NCBI GenBank assembly: GCA_001574975.1
Contig: KQ965806.1
Coordinates: forward strand, 31,777-77,267
Reading direction: 5' to 3'
Origin: Gonapodya prolifera JEL478
Lineage: Eukaryota > Monoblepharomycota > Monoblepharidomycetes > Monoblepharidales > Gonapodyaceae
Length of the DNA: 45,491 nucleotides
This document shows, one piece after another, positions 1-11,813 of this stretch (positions within the stretch are counted from its first letter, which is position 1; each line of letters opens with the position of its first letter). Made by a program: the position numbers and the translations under genes. Below the pieces are notes generated by a model. That model saw only the letters and a list, made by a program, of their open reading frames with translations. It made no database searches and was not told the DNA's origin.

Positions 1-709
1 GAGGGTGTGCTTGCTGAGGAAAACATGAGGTCTTGCAGGTTCAACATTCTGGATGTCACCCTGGTACGTCCAGCCTTGTTTTGGGGCGAATTACGTCGAN
101 NNTTATCGCACCCTTCACACTACGCAGCACGCTGATGCCATCCACCGTGGAGGTGGTCAAATCATCCCCACCGCGCGCCGTGTNGTGTACGCCGCCGCCC
201 TTCTCGCCGAGCCCCGTCTTCTGGAGCCCGTGTTCTTGGTCGAGATCCAATGTCCTGAGACCGCCATGGGTGGTATCTACTCAGTGCTCAACAAGCGCCG
301 TGGTCACGTCATCCAGGAGGAACAGAAGGCGGGAACGCCCCTGTACAACGTCAAGGCCTACATGCCTGTCAACGAATCGTTCGGTTTCACCGCCGATCTC
401 CGGGCCGCCACCTCTGGCCAGGCCTTCCCCCAGTGTGTGTTCGACGTGAGTTCGGTCTTTCGCTCCTTCGGCTACTGCTTGACCAGTTTTCTAACCACTG
501 TTAACAGCACTGGCAAATCATGGAGGGTGACCCTCTCGCCCCGGGCAAGAAGCCCTACGAAATTGTCCGCGGTATCCGTAAGCGCAAGGGTCTCTCAGAG
601 GACGTACCACCACTCGACCGTTACTACGGTAATTATTTTGCGCTTACGTTTGTCCTTTGCTTTTCGGTTGACACACTTTACCTTCCTTCGACTCACAGAC
701 AAGCTGTAA
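1..709 (+). CDS. EFT1/EEF2: Elongation factor 2 (eEF2), C-terminal part, 4 exons
   Basis: The 3' end of the GTPase that translocates peptidyl-tRNA on the 80S ribosome in the cytosol. The upstream part lies outside the window; frame 1 is open from base 1. Exons are 1-63, 128-445, 508-628 and 699-709, with GT-AG introns of 64, 62 and 70 bp. The first junction joins FNILDVTL to [15 protein letters not shown]. The His codon at 143-145 in DAIHRGG is the one converted to diphthamide in all eEF2, the target of ADP-ribosylating toxins. Domain IV/V blocks follow ([50 protein letters not shown]), and the protein ends in the canonical YYDKL. Ambiguous bases occur in the first intron (100-102) and at the third position of a Val codon (184), so they do not change the protein. 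Identification is certain; only the missing N-terminal part limits it. Confidence 0.97.
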
Positions 710-1515
710 AGCACTTATGTAGATGTGCCTGCGGTTTGTATGATAGTATAAAACATGTATGGATTTGGCATGATTGGGTGGAAATATTGAGCGAATTGTC
801 CATTCCACGACATTGATCTACATTTCAGCCTTCCCCACAAAATGCAGAAGTACTGACTATTAGGGTAGCTGAGATTTTCATATCGAAGTGTTCCTGCGAC
901 TTTGGCACGGAGATTCACAGGAGGGACCCCGTTATGCAGTTTGATGCTATGCTGTATTTTGATACACGGGAGTAGAGTACTATCTTCTCCGTGCCTTGGA
1001 AATGAACGAGTCTTATCTTTCGTCAAACTGTTCTGAATTCGCAGATAACAATTCGATGGACGAACAAAAGGAAATGTGGTGATCGCAAGCTAGGCATCGA
1101 ACTGCAGACGAGAGAAGACTGCTGGATTCGGTGCATACGTAGAAGTGTGAACGTTGTCAGTGCAGTCGAGCGAAATCGAATTGAAATGCCGCGAACTAAT
1201 ACTCGGATTGAATTGGTGTGAACATACCGAAAGCACAGCACTCTCCTTTGAAAGATTGAAAAATAGAAATTTCCAGATGTAAAAGGGATGTCAAAAGGGG
1301 GTACGCGACGCAAGCTCGTCAAACGCCGCCGTTACAATGTGATAATCCTCACACCCCAATCGCCGTGTTTTGCCTTCACGCTGTTACAAAGCCTTCAGCA
1401 TCTACGGTGAGTGCGGAATAAGTAAAGTACGTTCACCTTGTTACGAATATGTTACTGTGTTCTGTGTGCAAGAGGTGACAAAATGTGAGTTTGAATACCA
1501 CCAGGTGAAGATGTT

Positions 1516-1542
1516 CAGTTGACGTCACGTAACCAATTCTTC
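1516..1542 (+). repeat. Dispersed repeat CAGTTGACGTCAC, copy 1
   Basis: The 13-mer CAGTTGACGTCAC is found here, at 2215-2227 and at 13596-13608. Copies 1 and 2 also share the following GT(C/A)ACC(A/G)ATTCTTC and, a little further on, an AAGTGG-like stretch. It contains the CRE/ATF palindrome TGACGTCA. It could be the remains of a short interspersed repeat or a bZIP-binding block. Confidence 0.45.
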
Positions 1543-2214
1543 AGACGAATATGAAAAAGTGGCCATAGGATAATGTTCGTGTGGTCGAAATAGTAGCCGC
1601 TTTCGCTGGGAGTGTTAAAACCTGTCAGCCCTGAAGTACAAACCTGGTGTGACTAGACTACATAAAACATGATGTGCCGTTCACTCGATGTCAGCTGAAG
1701 GTTCCATGACCGTGTCAGATTTGCTTTCAGCTTACTGAAACAGATAAAAGAGAGTGAGCTAAAAACGAAACTGTGCAAAAAGGACTAACTCGTCGACAGT
1801 CGACAGCGAGACTTGTTCACAGTTTGCATAATACTGTTCTCGCCTCTAAGTGCGTCGCAGGAGATTTGCTTCTGTCACTGACCAGCCGAGCATAAAAGTT
1901 TGATTCCGTGCCGAGTACCCACCAAAATGAGAATGAGGGATGGAGCTTTGCAAACGGCAAATTCGTCCCAAGGTTCATAAAATTCTTCTCTCGCTCAGCT
2001 TGGTCTTCTACTCACAGGAAAGGAACGAGGCGGCCGACAAGAGTAATCAAAAGTTGGAATCGGCGAGACTTAAATCCGAAATGACGATACGTACGATGAC
2101 CACAAACACTGCTATAATGCAGTGAACCAACCACCATCAAAGATTCAAGTGATATCTCCACCTGATACAAACTTAACGTTTTGCACGGGGTGAAAAAACG
2201 ATGCGTTGGATAGG

Positions 2215-2241
2215 CAGTTGACGTCACGTCACCGATTCTTC
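2215..2241 (+). repeat. Dispersed repeat CAGTTGACGTCAC, copy 2
   Basis: Second copy of the segment at 1516-1542. It is identical over the first 15 bases and similar to the end (CACCGATTCTTC here, AACCAATTCTTC in copy 1). No coding context. Confidence 0.45.
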
Positions 2242-3781
2242 GGCAAAGTGGTCACGGCTACATTGACATCTAAAAGCAGAAATTAACAGACAAGCGGTGC
2301 TGCGAGGATTGTAATGTTTCGCCCCCGGGCGATCGGTCACCCACTCGAAAAGATTGAAGACAAGGTACCGGCGTTATATACTATCTTGAGACCGCGTCAT
2401 GTTGTGGATGACACTCAAGTAGATGTTCTGAAATCGACACTAATTTGAAATGGTGCTGTGTTCGTTTTCGACTCACTGAAACCGGAAACCTCTTAACTCA
2501 GCGAAAAGAGATGTCTCGCCACCGAGTTTCATTTATAATAACTGTTTGATAGGAGGTCATATTTGCCTGAATCGACTTGTATGCTTGGAATAACGGTCTC
2601 GCTTTTGTGACCTCGCATACCCTATGGAGGAAAAAGCCTGAGGGGACTAGGCAACAACGACTGCAAAGGCTCATTCCACAAGGAGTATCTTCAACGATAG
2701 TCGAAGCCTGGCTCCCAATTGCTCCGACACCTGAGAATGCGTGGGAAGTTGGGGAAAGTCGTTGCAAGAAAAAAGGGGAGCATCGAGTACATATTCAAAT
2801 CTGCCGACACGAGTTGCAGACCCATCAATGGATTACACGTGTTAAAACGATGAGCGGTAATAGAGTGCAGCACCCACGCAGCCCCCCACTCGGAGGCTCT
2901 CACTGCCCGCTCTTGTGGAAACCCGCGCTGACTCCCGAGTCCCGCGGTCCGGCAATGGTGCAGGCTCAACAATTTGTAGTTCATAGAAGTGCTCACCAAT
3001 CTTATAGTCACAGAGCGAGCATAAGCCTCTTCACGCCGCACACGCCTATGTACCCAGTTGTGGACTTGACCTCCATCCGCAATCCCGGCCGAACACATTC
3101 GTCCAATACATCCCCATCTCGCTTACCTCCAAGCAGAGAGATCCAGTATGACAAGTAAAAATGGCACGTGTCCGGTCCGCAACACCCTTCCAAAACGTAA
3201 ATGACCCGCAGCTGCGTGCCCAACCACATTCCCACCACTCCGGGACTCCACCTCGCGGGTCGCACGCGACACTCAAACTTCCATTTCCGTGGCGTTCCGG
3301 CGTATTTCAGGCGCAGCGTGTCCCCGGATGTCCATCTCCGGACCATAATCGAACCCGTGTGCGGGGTGGGATAGCAGGATTCGTCTTGGGACGCGGCGGG
3401 CGAGGATCGAAGATATCAGGACTGGATGTCGCCCTTGGAAGATGGGCGGGGTCGTATGCGTCGCCAGTGGACGAAGCCGAGGAGCGGAGGGACAGTACGA
3501 AGGATGACGGACGGAGACGGCGGAGCCTGAGCTGGATGGAAGTCAAAAGATGCATTACAAGATACAGAAAGAGCGAAAGTACAAGAAAAGGTATGGGATG
3601 GGGTGTGGAGTGGGGCTAAGACTTTAGTGTGTTCGAGTTCGAGAATCTCCCACATCTCTCGCGACATCGAGCTCCTGCGCAAGGCTCCCCCTCCTCAACT
3701 CTTCGACAAAACCGACGAACTACTGCAATCCAATGAAACCGCCCTCGCTCGGATGCCCGCGATCTCCAGTGGGTGCTCTCT

Positions 3782-4684
3782 CTACCCCATGACAAGCGGA
3801 AAACACGGGACACCCGGACGCACCAAGACGGGAAAGGGCTCGAGGAACGCCGGCGAGGATGAGTACTGGCCGACTCCAGGTGGCGACCGACTAGCCCACC
3901 GTTGCTGCGTGGGGAGGACGCCACGGGGTGGAATCGGAAGGAGCGGCTGCGGGGAGAAGGACCAGTGGTACTGGCTCTGGCTCGCCGACGGGTGCCACGA
4001 GCGGTCTTGCTGCGAGCCTGGGAGTGCACGGGGTGGGATGGTGACGAGCTGGCTGGGTGAGAGCTCGTAGTTCGCAGGTGGATGGAACGTGCTCTCGTGG
4101 AAGTCCTGCGCGAACTGTCGCATGGTATCGTCGATGGTGCTGGGAGACAGTGCAGGGAGTGGTACGGACTCGCGGCGGGCAGGGATGTGCGGAGCGGGGT
4201 GTAGGAGACGAGGAATGGTGCGGTGGTCCATGGAGACCGAGCGGGGAAGGAAGGGTAGAGGAGGCGTGGATGGTGGTGAAAGTGGAGAAGAGCTGTTCGG
4301 CGGGGATGTGTGGGAGGGAGACAAGGGCTGTTGTTGGTGCGCCGCTGGAGCCATGGGGAAGTCGACCTGTGTTGCTTCCGCGTCCTCGCTCCTCGGTCTT
4401 CCACGCGGCGGCTTCGACGCCCTTCTGGGCACCTTTTCGGGAGGTTGTGGGTCGTGCCCGTCGATGAGTCTGTTGAGTCTGCAGGTCACGCGTTTCTGAT
4501 GGCGAAGCATCACATCTGCGTGGCGGGGCGGCATCAGCAATGCAAGTTCGACCTGCAGAGGCGATTGCAGCCCATGCCCACCTTTCCTCGTAAATGTCCG
4601 TCCACAAGCGGGGCAACGAAATGCCCGAGTCGGTGTACCTTCGATTGGCGAGAGGCGAAACGAGCCTTTGTGTTGCGCCGACAT
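3782..4684 (-). CDS. C2H2-type zinc-finger protein, probable transcription factor
   Basis: Two exons on the minus strand, 4684-4582 and 4515-3782, give about 278 aa; the 66-bp intron (4516-4581) has GT-AG ends. Splicing joins RCPACGRTFTRK to DVMLRHQKRVTC, making one finger (Cys-X2-Cys, X12, His, then a Cys in place of the second His) near residues 20-45. The rest is a long Pro/Ser-rich low-complexity region with poly-Pro and SSP runs, typical of fungal regulators and probably disordered. The start is the first ATG of the frame (4684-4682); an upstream exon with another finger cannot be excluded. The strong GC bias of this stretch creates several long overlapping frames that I treat as shadows. 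Being a DNA-binding nuclear regulator is inferred from the finger only; no target is suggested. Confidence 0.68.
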   Translation of the reverse strand: MSAQHKGSFRLSPIEGTPTRAFRCPACGRTFTRKGGHGLQSPLQVELALLMPPRHADVMLRHQKRVTCRLNRLIDGHDPQPPEKVPRRASKPPRGRPRSEDAEATQVDFPMAPAAHQQQPLSPSHTSPPNSSSPLSPPSTPPLPFLPRSVSMDHRTIPRLLHPAPHIPARRESVPLPALSPSTIDDTMRQFAQDFHESTFHPPANYELSPSQLVTIPPRALPGSQQDRSWHPSASQSQYHWSFSPQPLLPIPPRGVLPTQQRWASRSPPGVGQYSSSPAFLEPFPVLVRPGVPCFPLVMG

Positions 4685-5629
4685 ATTGGCGGGAGATGGA
4701 GAAGTCACAGAGTGGCGAATGATGACTGTGCGGGGTGGCGAATCCTTGCGAGTGGGTCTCCGCCAACAGATCCGTGCACCGAATTTCGGAAAGGAGGGAG
4801 TCGACCTGGGCTGCCTTAACTGGGATTCCGACAGCGGGCGTGGGAAGAGACGGCGTCACGGCGTGCGTAGATATCTGCACTGAATAATAGACTGTCAGCA
4901 GCGTTTTCGCATGTTTGATAAAGCGATTCAGGGTCGCAGGCAACGGCGGGTAATTTGTGTGCGCCCTTCGCTTGATATCCCCGTATCCTATCTTCCCGTT
5001 GTTTACATAGGTAAGGTAACATCGGCACAAAGCCCTCCGATGTGCTGAGTAATCTGCATTTGGAGAGTCCAGAAAAGACGATGTACCTTCCTTTTTGCTG
5101 CCAAAAAGGCAATTCTTCGCACTCTCGATTTTGTTCGTTTCGTAATCGTCTCTCCTCTTCTCAATCACTCCATTCCACGTTTTCTCCGACGATGAGACAT
5201 GCAATCGCTACCTTAGAATCTACGAATATCGCTTTTGTCGCAGCTCCGACATTTGCCAAGCTTGAAGGTCCCGCCGCCGCCGCAGTTGCAGAGCGCATAT
5301 TTGTCCGAGAACCTGCGACAGGTCTCCACTCATTGGCGGAGACTTCCTACCACCATGGCTTCGGACTGTAACTGTCGACAGTAGTAGTAAAGTGTAAGCC
5401 TCCGTGTATCTTCCCCATAAAAGTCAGGTAGAATATGGTGCGATCAGCGATCACTGGAAAATCTTCCATCGGCAACTTCACCGCGGAGATGTCCGACTGC
5501 CGTGGTCTCGCCGCTTTGACTCTTTACAGATGTCAATTTTATCAAGAGTTGCCATTCATCACAATCGGACTAAAAGTAACAACAAAATTCGCTTTTCGGC
5601 CCCGCCTGTACAATCATTGCAATAAAAAG
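4685..5629. other. Intergenic region between zinc-finger gene and MFS gene
   Basis: No gene is supported. A plus-strand frame ending at 5371 contains a short Ala-rich piece starting at the ATG at 5192, but it has no recognisable domain and no conserved neighbour. The region should contain the upstream region of the zinc-finger gene on one side and the 3'UTR of the MFS gene on the other. Confidence 0.4.
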
Positions 5630-8616
5630 TTACGCTGCACCTGCGCCTTTATCCGCCTTCACGACTTTCTTCCTCTGAAGCCTTTGCCGACGAAGCAAGA
5701 AGCTGAGTAAAACACAGTACACCACGTTTATATCTTCTCGGGTGACATTTACTGTTGACGTGATCAACGAACCTTGCAAGAAACAGAGACGATGCCGCCA
5801 CTGTCATTGCTCTGAACACCAGCGCAAGTGAGTCCGTATAAGACCCTCTGATGGGCTCAAGTAGTGACGTAGGAACGAGACCGGACAGAGCAGCGTCTTT
5901 GAGTTTTGACGGATTGTTCTGGACGAACTCAATGAGTTGAGGTGACGCGATGAATGCAGAGAGCTTGGTGGTGAGGGAGCTGGAAAATATAGTGCCGTTC
6001 ACTGGAAGGGGACGCACAGAATTTGAGGACACACTGACGATGTATGATTCTTCTTCAATGACATCACTCACCTGCAAAACCAAAGACGCCTCCGGCGAGT
6101 TGTGAGAATGACCATCCAGCTTTTAATGGAAGCGGTAATGAGGCATTGTGCTGATAGATGTGAACGCAGGGTGGATCTCACAGATTGTCATTCCGATGAG
6201 ATGGGGTGGAACAGAACCTTGACCGCTGGTGAGATTTGTCAAAACGCAGAGTCAGCAAATCATTGCCGTAGATACTTCCATGCGAGAAAAGCTCACTTCA
6301 AGTTAATGCTTTGGACCTATCGGTGAGACGTTTTCGGTTTCGGCGGGTTTTTGGCGCGTTGATGGGACGGAGAGGCGAACGAGAAGCGAGATTCAGATAT
6401 TTAAGGGGAACCGACATTTGGCGACATTAATAACCCTCCACAACGATGAACTCGAGTGGCACGGCTGCACTCACAGAAGATCCTAATCCCATTCCGGTCA
6501 GAAATAAGTACCCGATCTGCTTGTCGACACTACTTGATGGGTTCAGGGTCGATGTGAGGCCGACGCCAATGGCTAGTAAGGAGCAAAAGGTGTGGTTGAT
6601 CGCATACGTACAAGTTTACCAGGAAGCGTGCTTACCTGTGCAAGCAGAGCCGAAGTGGACTAAGGCGCGTGACAGAGACGAAATCAGAACACGGATGATC
6701 ACTGACGTTATCCAGGCACTCACCAAACGGCGCCGTCCACCCCGTCGCCGAAATGAGGAATCCACTTGTCAACGAGAAAATCGTAACCGCCAAAATGAGT
6801 GGGATGGTGTGTATGCCGGCCTCTGTTGCCGAGTTGCCGTTAACGACTTGGAAGTAGAGTGGGACGTAGTAGGAAAGCGAGTAGAAGCAGAACCCGAAGA
6901 GCTGGAGTGGTGTGGTGAGGCGAGGATCCATGTGGGGTAACTGTATTAGACTCACAAATGCGCAACACCAGGTGGCGAGGACGAAGCGGTTCTTGTACAG
7001 CTCGAATGGAATCAGTGGGGTTTTGACGACCTGGATTCGGGGAGGGTCAGTACGTCAGACCGATATGAGGCAAGTCTGGTTTTGTACAAAACGCACATAA
7101 ACTTCAACAAGGCCGAATGTTACAAAACATGCCACGGAGATGACGATCATAAAAATGATTGGGGCCGAGTTCCAGTCGTAACTAAGGCGGCGCAGGGAAG
7201 TTTGATCGTTTCAGGTGGGTTTCCGTTCTGCGTCGATGAGGGTAACAGTTTCAAGTACTCACTCAACTCCACCAGCAGACAGAGCATACACAAGAAGAAC
7301 TGTTCCCGAGGCAAGCCAAAACGTTCCTATGTAATCGACGCGAGCGAGTTTTTCCTTCACATTTCCAGTTATCTGCGAACGTGGAGACGGAGATGAGGAG
7401 GCTGAAACTGCGACACGAGGTTGGCAACTCACAGCAGGAAGACGGAGGAAGAGCAAAACGGCAAGCATGGCAAAACCGCCGATCGGGAAGTTGATGTAGA
7501 AACACCTGGAACGACGTGGTTAAGATGACGGTTGACGACAACGAGGGAGCTAGTTGGAAACTCACCACCTCCAGGAAAGGTGATCTGTAAACGCTCCTCC
7601 CACTGTCCGGATATTTTGTTAGCGTCTACGTGCGTCGGGATGTTTTCGCAACACTCACTGAGTGGGCCCACCACACTCGACAAACCAAAGCACGCGCCAA
7701 TGATGCCTTGGTACCGAGACCGATTTTCGATGGGAACAATGTCGGAGATGATGACGATTGTCATGGGGAATATGCATCCGCTTCCCAAGCCGGCAACTGG
7801 AAGAGGTGGAAGCGGTGTGACGATGAGTCCCCAGTGATGCGACCAACAGGGAGAGGAAAAGGTCTCACCAGCACGTCCTACGATCAGAGTGCTCATGTTC
7901 TGTGCCACTCCGCAAATGAGACTCCCGATTTCAAAGATGAGAATGCCCGCCATGAAGACGGGTTTTCGCCCAAAGACGTCGGCAAGTTTGCCTTGATTTG
8001 AGGATAAGTGGCGATGAAGGTACTGCACGCTTGGTACGCAATTGTTCATCGCCGTCCTCACCGTAAGTTGGGATGAGGGGAATCGACCCAAGGAAGAATG
8101 CGGTTCCCTGGAAATTACGAGACAAGTGATTGATTACTTTAAGCGGTGTGAGCAAAAAGGATCGTCACACACAATCCAACTCAATCCCGAAAACGTTTGA
8201 AAGTCGGTGACAATTGAAGGATTGGCGACGGCTACGACTTGAGTGGTTGGTGAAGGAAGGTTCAAAATTGTACTCTGCAGGTCCGATGTGTTCACTCACT
8301 TGTTTGGTCCAACTATAGACGATTGCACGAGAATGCGCATTTACCGCATATAGATATGGTAAGCTCATGCACGGCCAAGGAACAGAATATAAAGGTATAC
8401 GTCACTCACCGTCGTCAAAAATACGGATGACGCGAGGCCGACGAACATCATGGTGAACTGAAAGCGAGAATACACCAATCCATTCCCTGGCCGTTGTCTG
8501 TCAGTGGCGATCTTGGCGGGAGTCTCCTCGGCCTTCAGAGGAGACTGAACGTCTCCATTGATGGTGGATTCCGTCATGGACCTGCGGTCCTGTGTACCGT
8601 CGATGGAATCCGCCAT
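5630..8616 (-). CDS. DHA2-type MFS transporter (14-TM drug:H+ antiporter), 19 exons
   Basis: A proton-driven multidrug exporter of the plasma or vacuolar membrane (family knowledge). The exons, all in frame, are 8616-8410, 8312-8300, 8237-8173, 8107-8062, 7991-7869, 7796-7659, 7602-7566, 7505-7433, 7372-7263, 7181-7097, 7030-6956, 6901-6724, 6659-6636, 6572-6475, 6316-6297, 6225-6182, 6119-6072, 6001-5773 and 5702-5630, giving about 561 aa. Visible motifs: LDQTIVAV in TM1, MFS motif A (GKLADVFGRKP) after TM2, and antiporter motif C (GACFGLSSVVGPLMGG) in TM5. A hydrophilic N-terminal tail of about 45 residues precedes TM1. The intron at 6317-6474 is longer (158 bp); the others are about 55-90 bp. 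Exon 13 is only 24 nt and exon 2 only 13 nt. It is a paralogue of the gene at 16836-20801, with matching exon lengths. The substrate cannot be told from sequence. Confidence 0.93.
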
Positions 8617-9481
8617 TTTCGCTGAATGTGTGAGCAACCTCCCAACTCCGAACATGTCCTTTATACCCCACACAAGGTGAAAATCACACGCTAGTGGCTG
8701 CGGCCCACAGAGGAGCTGCGGCCAACCACGGCAAAACAGGATCAAACGGTTCTCCACCGCTTCCGTCACACGCATTTCGTTGTGCTTCTCCACAGCAGTT
8801 GTTTAGGACCTCAAGTGAAGAGATCCACCACAGCAACTGTTGACAAGCATCGTCGCACGGACGAGCAATCCAAAAATGACAATGAAGGCCTCCAAGATTT
8901 TACAGTGTGCCCATCTCTCATTTATGGAATCCGGTGTCGGTCCTGTTGATGCTGTTCTCTGCTGATAACGCCCTATGACACTGACACGAGTGATTAGGTA
9001 GCTCCACTCCTCCTTACGTGCGAACGTATCAGCGCTTCCAAGGCACTCCACTCCGAGCAAACGAATGGTGCAGTCCCTCCACGAAGGTACCCCATTCCCT
9101 CCATCGCATGAATAAAAGCTGTCCAGATTCATTTCCCTATGCCTATTACAGCCGTGTGCGGCCCGGCTCCGGCGTCCGGCAGTCGGTGTCTCCTTCCTAA
9201 CGAGCCCGGGCGCTCCTTCAATCCAACGAGCCCCGGTGCTCCTACAATCCTTCCCGCTGCCACAACGACACAAATGCTTTAAGGTACCAAGGTACAGAGA
9301 AGAGAATGTGTTTGCAAAGAAAGAAAAGAAGTGGGAGACGAAAGGAAAGATCGTGGAAGTGGATAGTAACTTGGCGTGTATGGTGCCTAGAAAAGGTGGT
9401 AAATCATCAGCCGAATCACTCCACACCAAAAATTCATATGCTACCCACTTTCAATTCCCACTCCTCTGCTCGCGTAATGTA
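8617..9481. other. Intergenic region upstream of the MFS gene
   Basis: This region separates the start of the MFS gene from the 3' end of the RNA-binding protein gene; both lie on the minus strand. A 208-codon minus frame spans it but shows no domain, no membrane pattern and no plausible start, so I do not call it. A 26-bp tandem duplication lies at 9199-9250. Confidence 0.45.
9199..9250. repeat. 26-bp tandem duplication (2 copies)
   Basis: Units 9199-9224 and 9225-9250 both read AACGAGCCC-GG-GCTCCT-CAATCC and differ at three positions. It lies in the noncoding stretch between two minus-strand genes. Confidence 0.7.
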
Positions 9482-10714
9482 TCATCTTGAGTCATATCCA
9501 CCACTTCCTCCTCGACTGTACCGTGGGCTTCTGCTCCTGTTCCTCGGGGGCGACCTGTAACCGCCAGGACCGCCGTGGTAGCAGTCGTCACGGTAGTCCC
9601 CGCCGCGCGGTGGTGGTGGTGGGTAGTAAAGGTCGTAGCCACCTCCGTAACCGCCAGGAGGACTGTATTTCGGGGGGCCATAGTTACGGGGTGGAGGGGG
9701 GTGTCCGCCGCCGGAACCTCTGTGTGGAAGGACGTCGGATAAAATTAAACCAAGAGATAAGAGTATAAAGTAAGACGTCAAGAAAAGGTAGAAAGGAAGT
9801 CGTGAATTGAAAACAATGACATTGTGACCAATTGAAAACATCGTCGCACCAGCAGTACTTGGCCAAATGTCCCGGCTCGCCGCACTTGAAGTTCTTTCCA
9901 CTCCTCACGTCCATCCCCTTCTCGACGCTCTGCTCGCACTCGGGTACCCAGTGACCTGAGTGACCGCAGATGAAGCAGGTGGACTTCCCAGAAGGGCCCG
10001 AGCGCTTGGAGAACTCGACGATGAGGGACGAGTTGTCGAGGCGGTACCCGTTGAGAGCGCGTTGGACATCTTCGGCTTCGTGGAGGTTCTCTGAGCGTGA
10101 AGGAGAATTCCAAGATGTGATCACAAATGGTGTTAGCCGAGTTTCAGACACGGAAACAAGGAAGGAGGCCTCGCACAAGAAACCCTTACCGAGCTCAGCG
10201 AACCCATACCCGCCGTGCTTGATTTCCAGGGCGACGACTCGACCGTATCGGGCAAAGAGATCCTCGAGGTCTCGGCGTCCGGTCTCAACGGCGATACCGC
10301 CGACGTATAGCTTCTGGAAGGAGAAAGTTGGGTTGGTACGGCAAGATGAGAGGCGCAAGGGTGAAGAGGTTGTGGAAAGTGGTTCAATCTCGCGATTGAC
10401 ATATTCCGCTTCTTGACAGAGGAGTTTGACGCTCGCGAGTCTTCGCCCTGAAGTCCATTCCACGATTGTCTACCAGACTACGTCGCAACTCGGCATCTGT
10501 TCCTCCCCCTTCGCCAGCGCCTACGGCACCCCGCCAGCAAACTCACCACGGGTCGTCCTCCTCTGCGCGGTCCTCCTGGAGGCGCTGGGTCCCTTGGCCC
10601 GTCAGAAGGTGGTGCCGGGTCGCGAGGGCTCAATGGGAGGGGCTTTGATGTCGGACATACTTCGAGGTATGTTGGAGGTTTCGTTGTTCGGAAGGATACA
10701 AGGATAGGTGACAT
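9482..10714 (-). CDS. SR-like RNA-binding protein: RRM, CCHC zinc knuckles, RS/Gly-Pro tail
   Basis: Architecture of a zinc-knuckle SR splicing factor (9G8/RSZ type) acting in nuclear pre-mRNA processing. Proposed exons: 10714-10547, 10313-10190, 10090-9850 and 9719-9482. The RRM begins KLYVGGIAVETGRRDLEDLF (RNP2) and continues with GYGFAEL (RNP1-like) and EDVQRALNGYRLDNSSLIVEF. Then comes one good CCHC knuckle (CFICGHSGHWVPEC) and a second whose first Cys is Asn (NFKCGEPGHLAKYC). The last exon encodes a Gly/Pro/Tyr-rich tail ending in SPPRNRSRSPRYSRGGSGG. Two uncertainties: the start (ATG 10712-10714, or the MSDIKAPP frame at about 10660, which hits a stop), and the last junction. Using the donor at 9849 creates TGA exactly at the splice; the donor GTACTG a few bases earlier keeps the tail frame but removes the last knuckle Cys. 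Confidence 0.82.
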
Positions 10715-11813
10715 CGATAATTGTGATGTTGTATGGTCCAATCATGATTCACTTCACTTAAAGCGTCTCAAGCACGGATAAAAAACGAAAATCTGCACAA
10801 AAAAATAGATTGGCACGGTTCTTCGCACTTTTGCAGGAGGGGATAGCGATACTTTATTTTCGATCGGTGTGTGGAGGTCGTTCAAATTGCAAGATATCGG
10901 CTCGGCAAGTAAGACTGTACCCACAAGTAAGCTTGAGTTCTGTGCATGGGAACTGAGATTACAAGCGCTAAACGGTCGAGATTTTCGCACTAGATGTGAC
11001 CGGCCTCGACCCCTCGTGAGTCACTCCGCCTCAATGTTTTGGTGGTGAAGGACTGCATGGTGTAAAGCAATTTATTTCGTTGCCGGCGGCCATGGCGCGC
11101 CGATCCATCACACCCTTTGCGCGCTTTTGCTTCTGAGTATTCATACCCTGTTTGGCGGTATCATCATTCATTTTGTGATGACTCTGCCAAACAAATAACG
11201 TCCGGCTTTTGAAAGAAAGAAGAGCCCGCCTGCCCCTACAATGTTTAAAATTGACGTACACATAATTTGTAGGACGGGAGTCCCGAGTATCGCATGATAA
11301 TATTGAGCGTAGGTGACAATGCACAGCAATATTTGATTGACCTCTTGGAACGATCCCATGACAATATCTTCAGTGATCTTTTTGAAAGCCTGTTTCGCGG
11401 AGCGGCAGAACCTGAAGGTTTCACTGTCGCCTTGAATTAATACATGTATTTTGCCTTTACGCAGGTTGGAGAGCACACCTTCTCTTCAGCTGCAGTGGAT
11501 AACCGACCCACTCCACTTCGCAAATGATGCTTGAAGAGCTGCGCTAGTGACAGTAACTTACGGAAAGTTCAAGCTGGGGCTGATGATGTAATGACTTGTC
11601 TGACATGCCACCTGCGGCAGATCGCTGAAAGAAGTGTTTTACGTGCGACATCACATTAGAGTCGATCCTTGTGGGAAAGCAAACGACGTCCACTGTCTTA
11701 TTGGAGAGGAAGGCGGAACGGCGTCTCCACCCAACCGGCAAAATGAGATAACCTGATCGCCCGGCTGAATATACAACAGGCAGGCCCTTCAAACTCCACA
11801 TCCGCAACACCCA
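10715..11813. other. Intergenic region, divergent promoters
   Basis: About 1.1 kb between the start of the minus-strand RNA-binding protein gene and the plus-strand F-box gene. It is AT-richer than the genes. No frame has a recognisable domain; it should carry the upstream regions of both genes. Confidence 0.45.

Larger units (their letters stand above)
710..3781. other. 3 kb intergenic region, no supported gene
   Basis: Between the end of eEF2 and the zinc-finger gene on the other strand I find no ORF with a recognisable domain, no codon-like conservation and no tRNA or rRNA pattern. The longest frame (2577-3158) has random-looking composition. The stretch does hold two related segments, 1516-1542 and 2215-2241, each starting with a TGACGTCA palindrome (see repeats). 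It probably contains the eEF2 3'UTR and the downstream flank of the zinc-finger gene. Confidence 0.5.

Noticed and set aside
2577-3158. Plus-strand frame of 193 codons
   Set aside because: No recognisable family, and overlapping frames on the other strand are equally long; treated as chance.
3891-5204. Minus-strand frame of 437 codons over the zinc-finger gene
   Set aside because: Another frame of the same strand carries the zinc finger joined by a good intron; this one is a GC-driven shadow without motifs.
8803-9429. Minus-strand frame of 208 codons upstream of the MFS gene
   Set aside because: No domain, random-looking composition, contains the 26-bp tandem repeat, and the start is not a convincing ATG.
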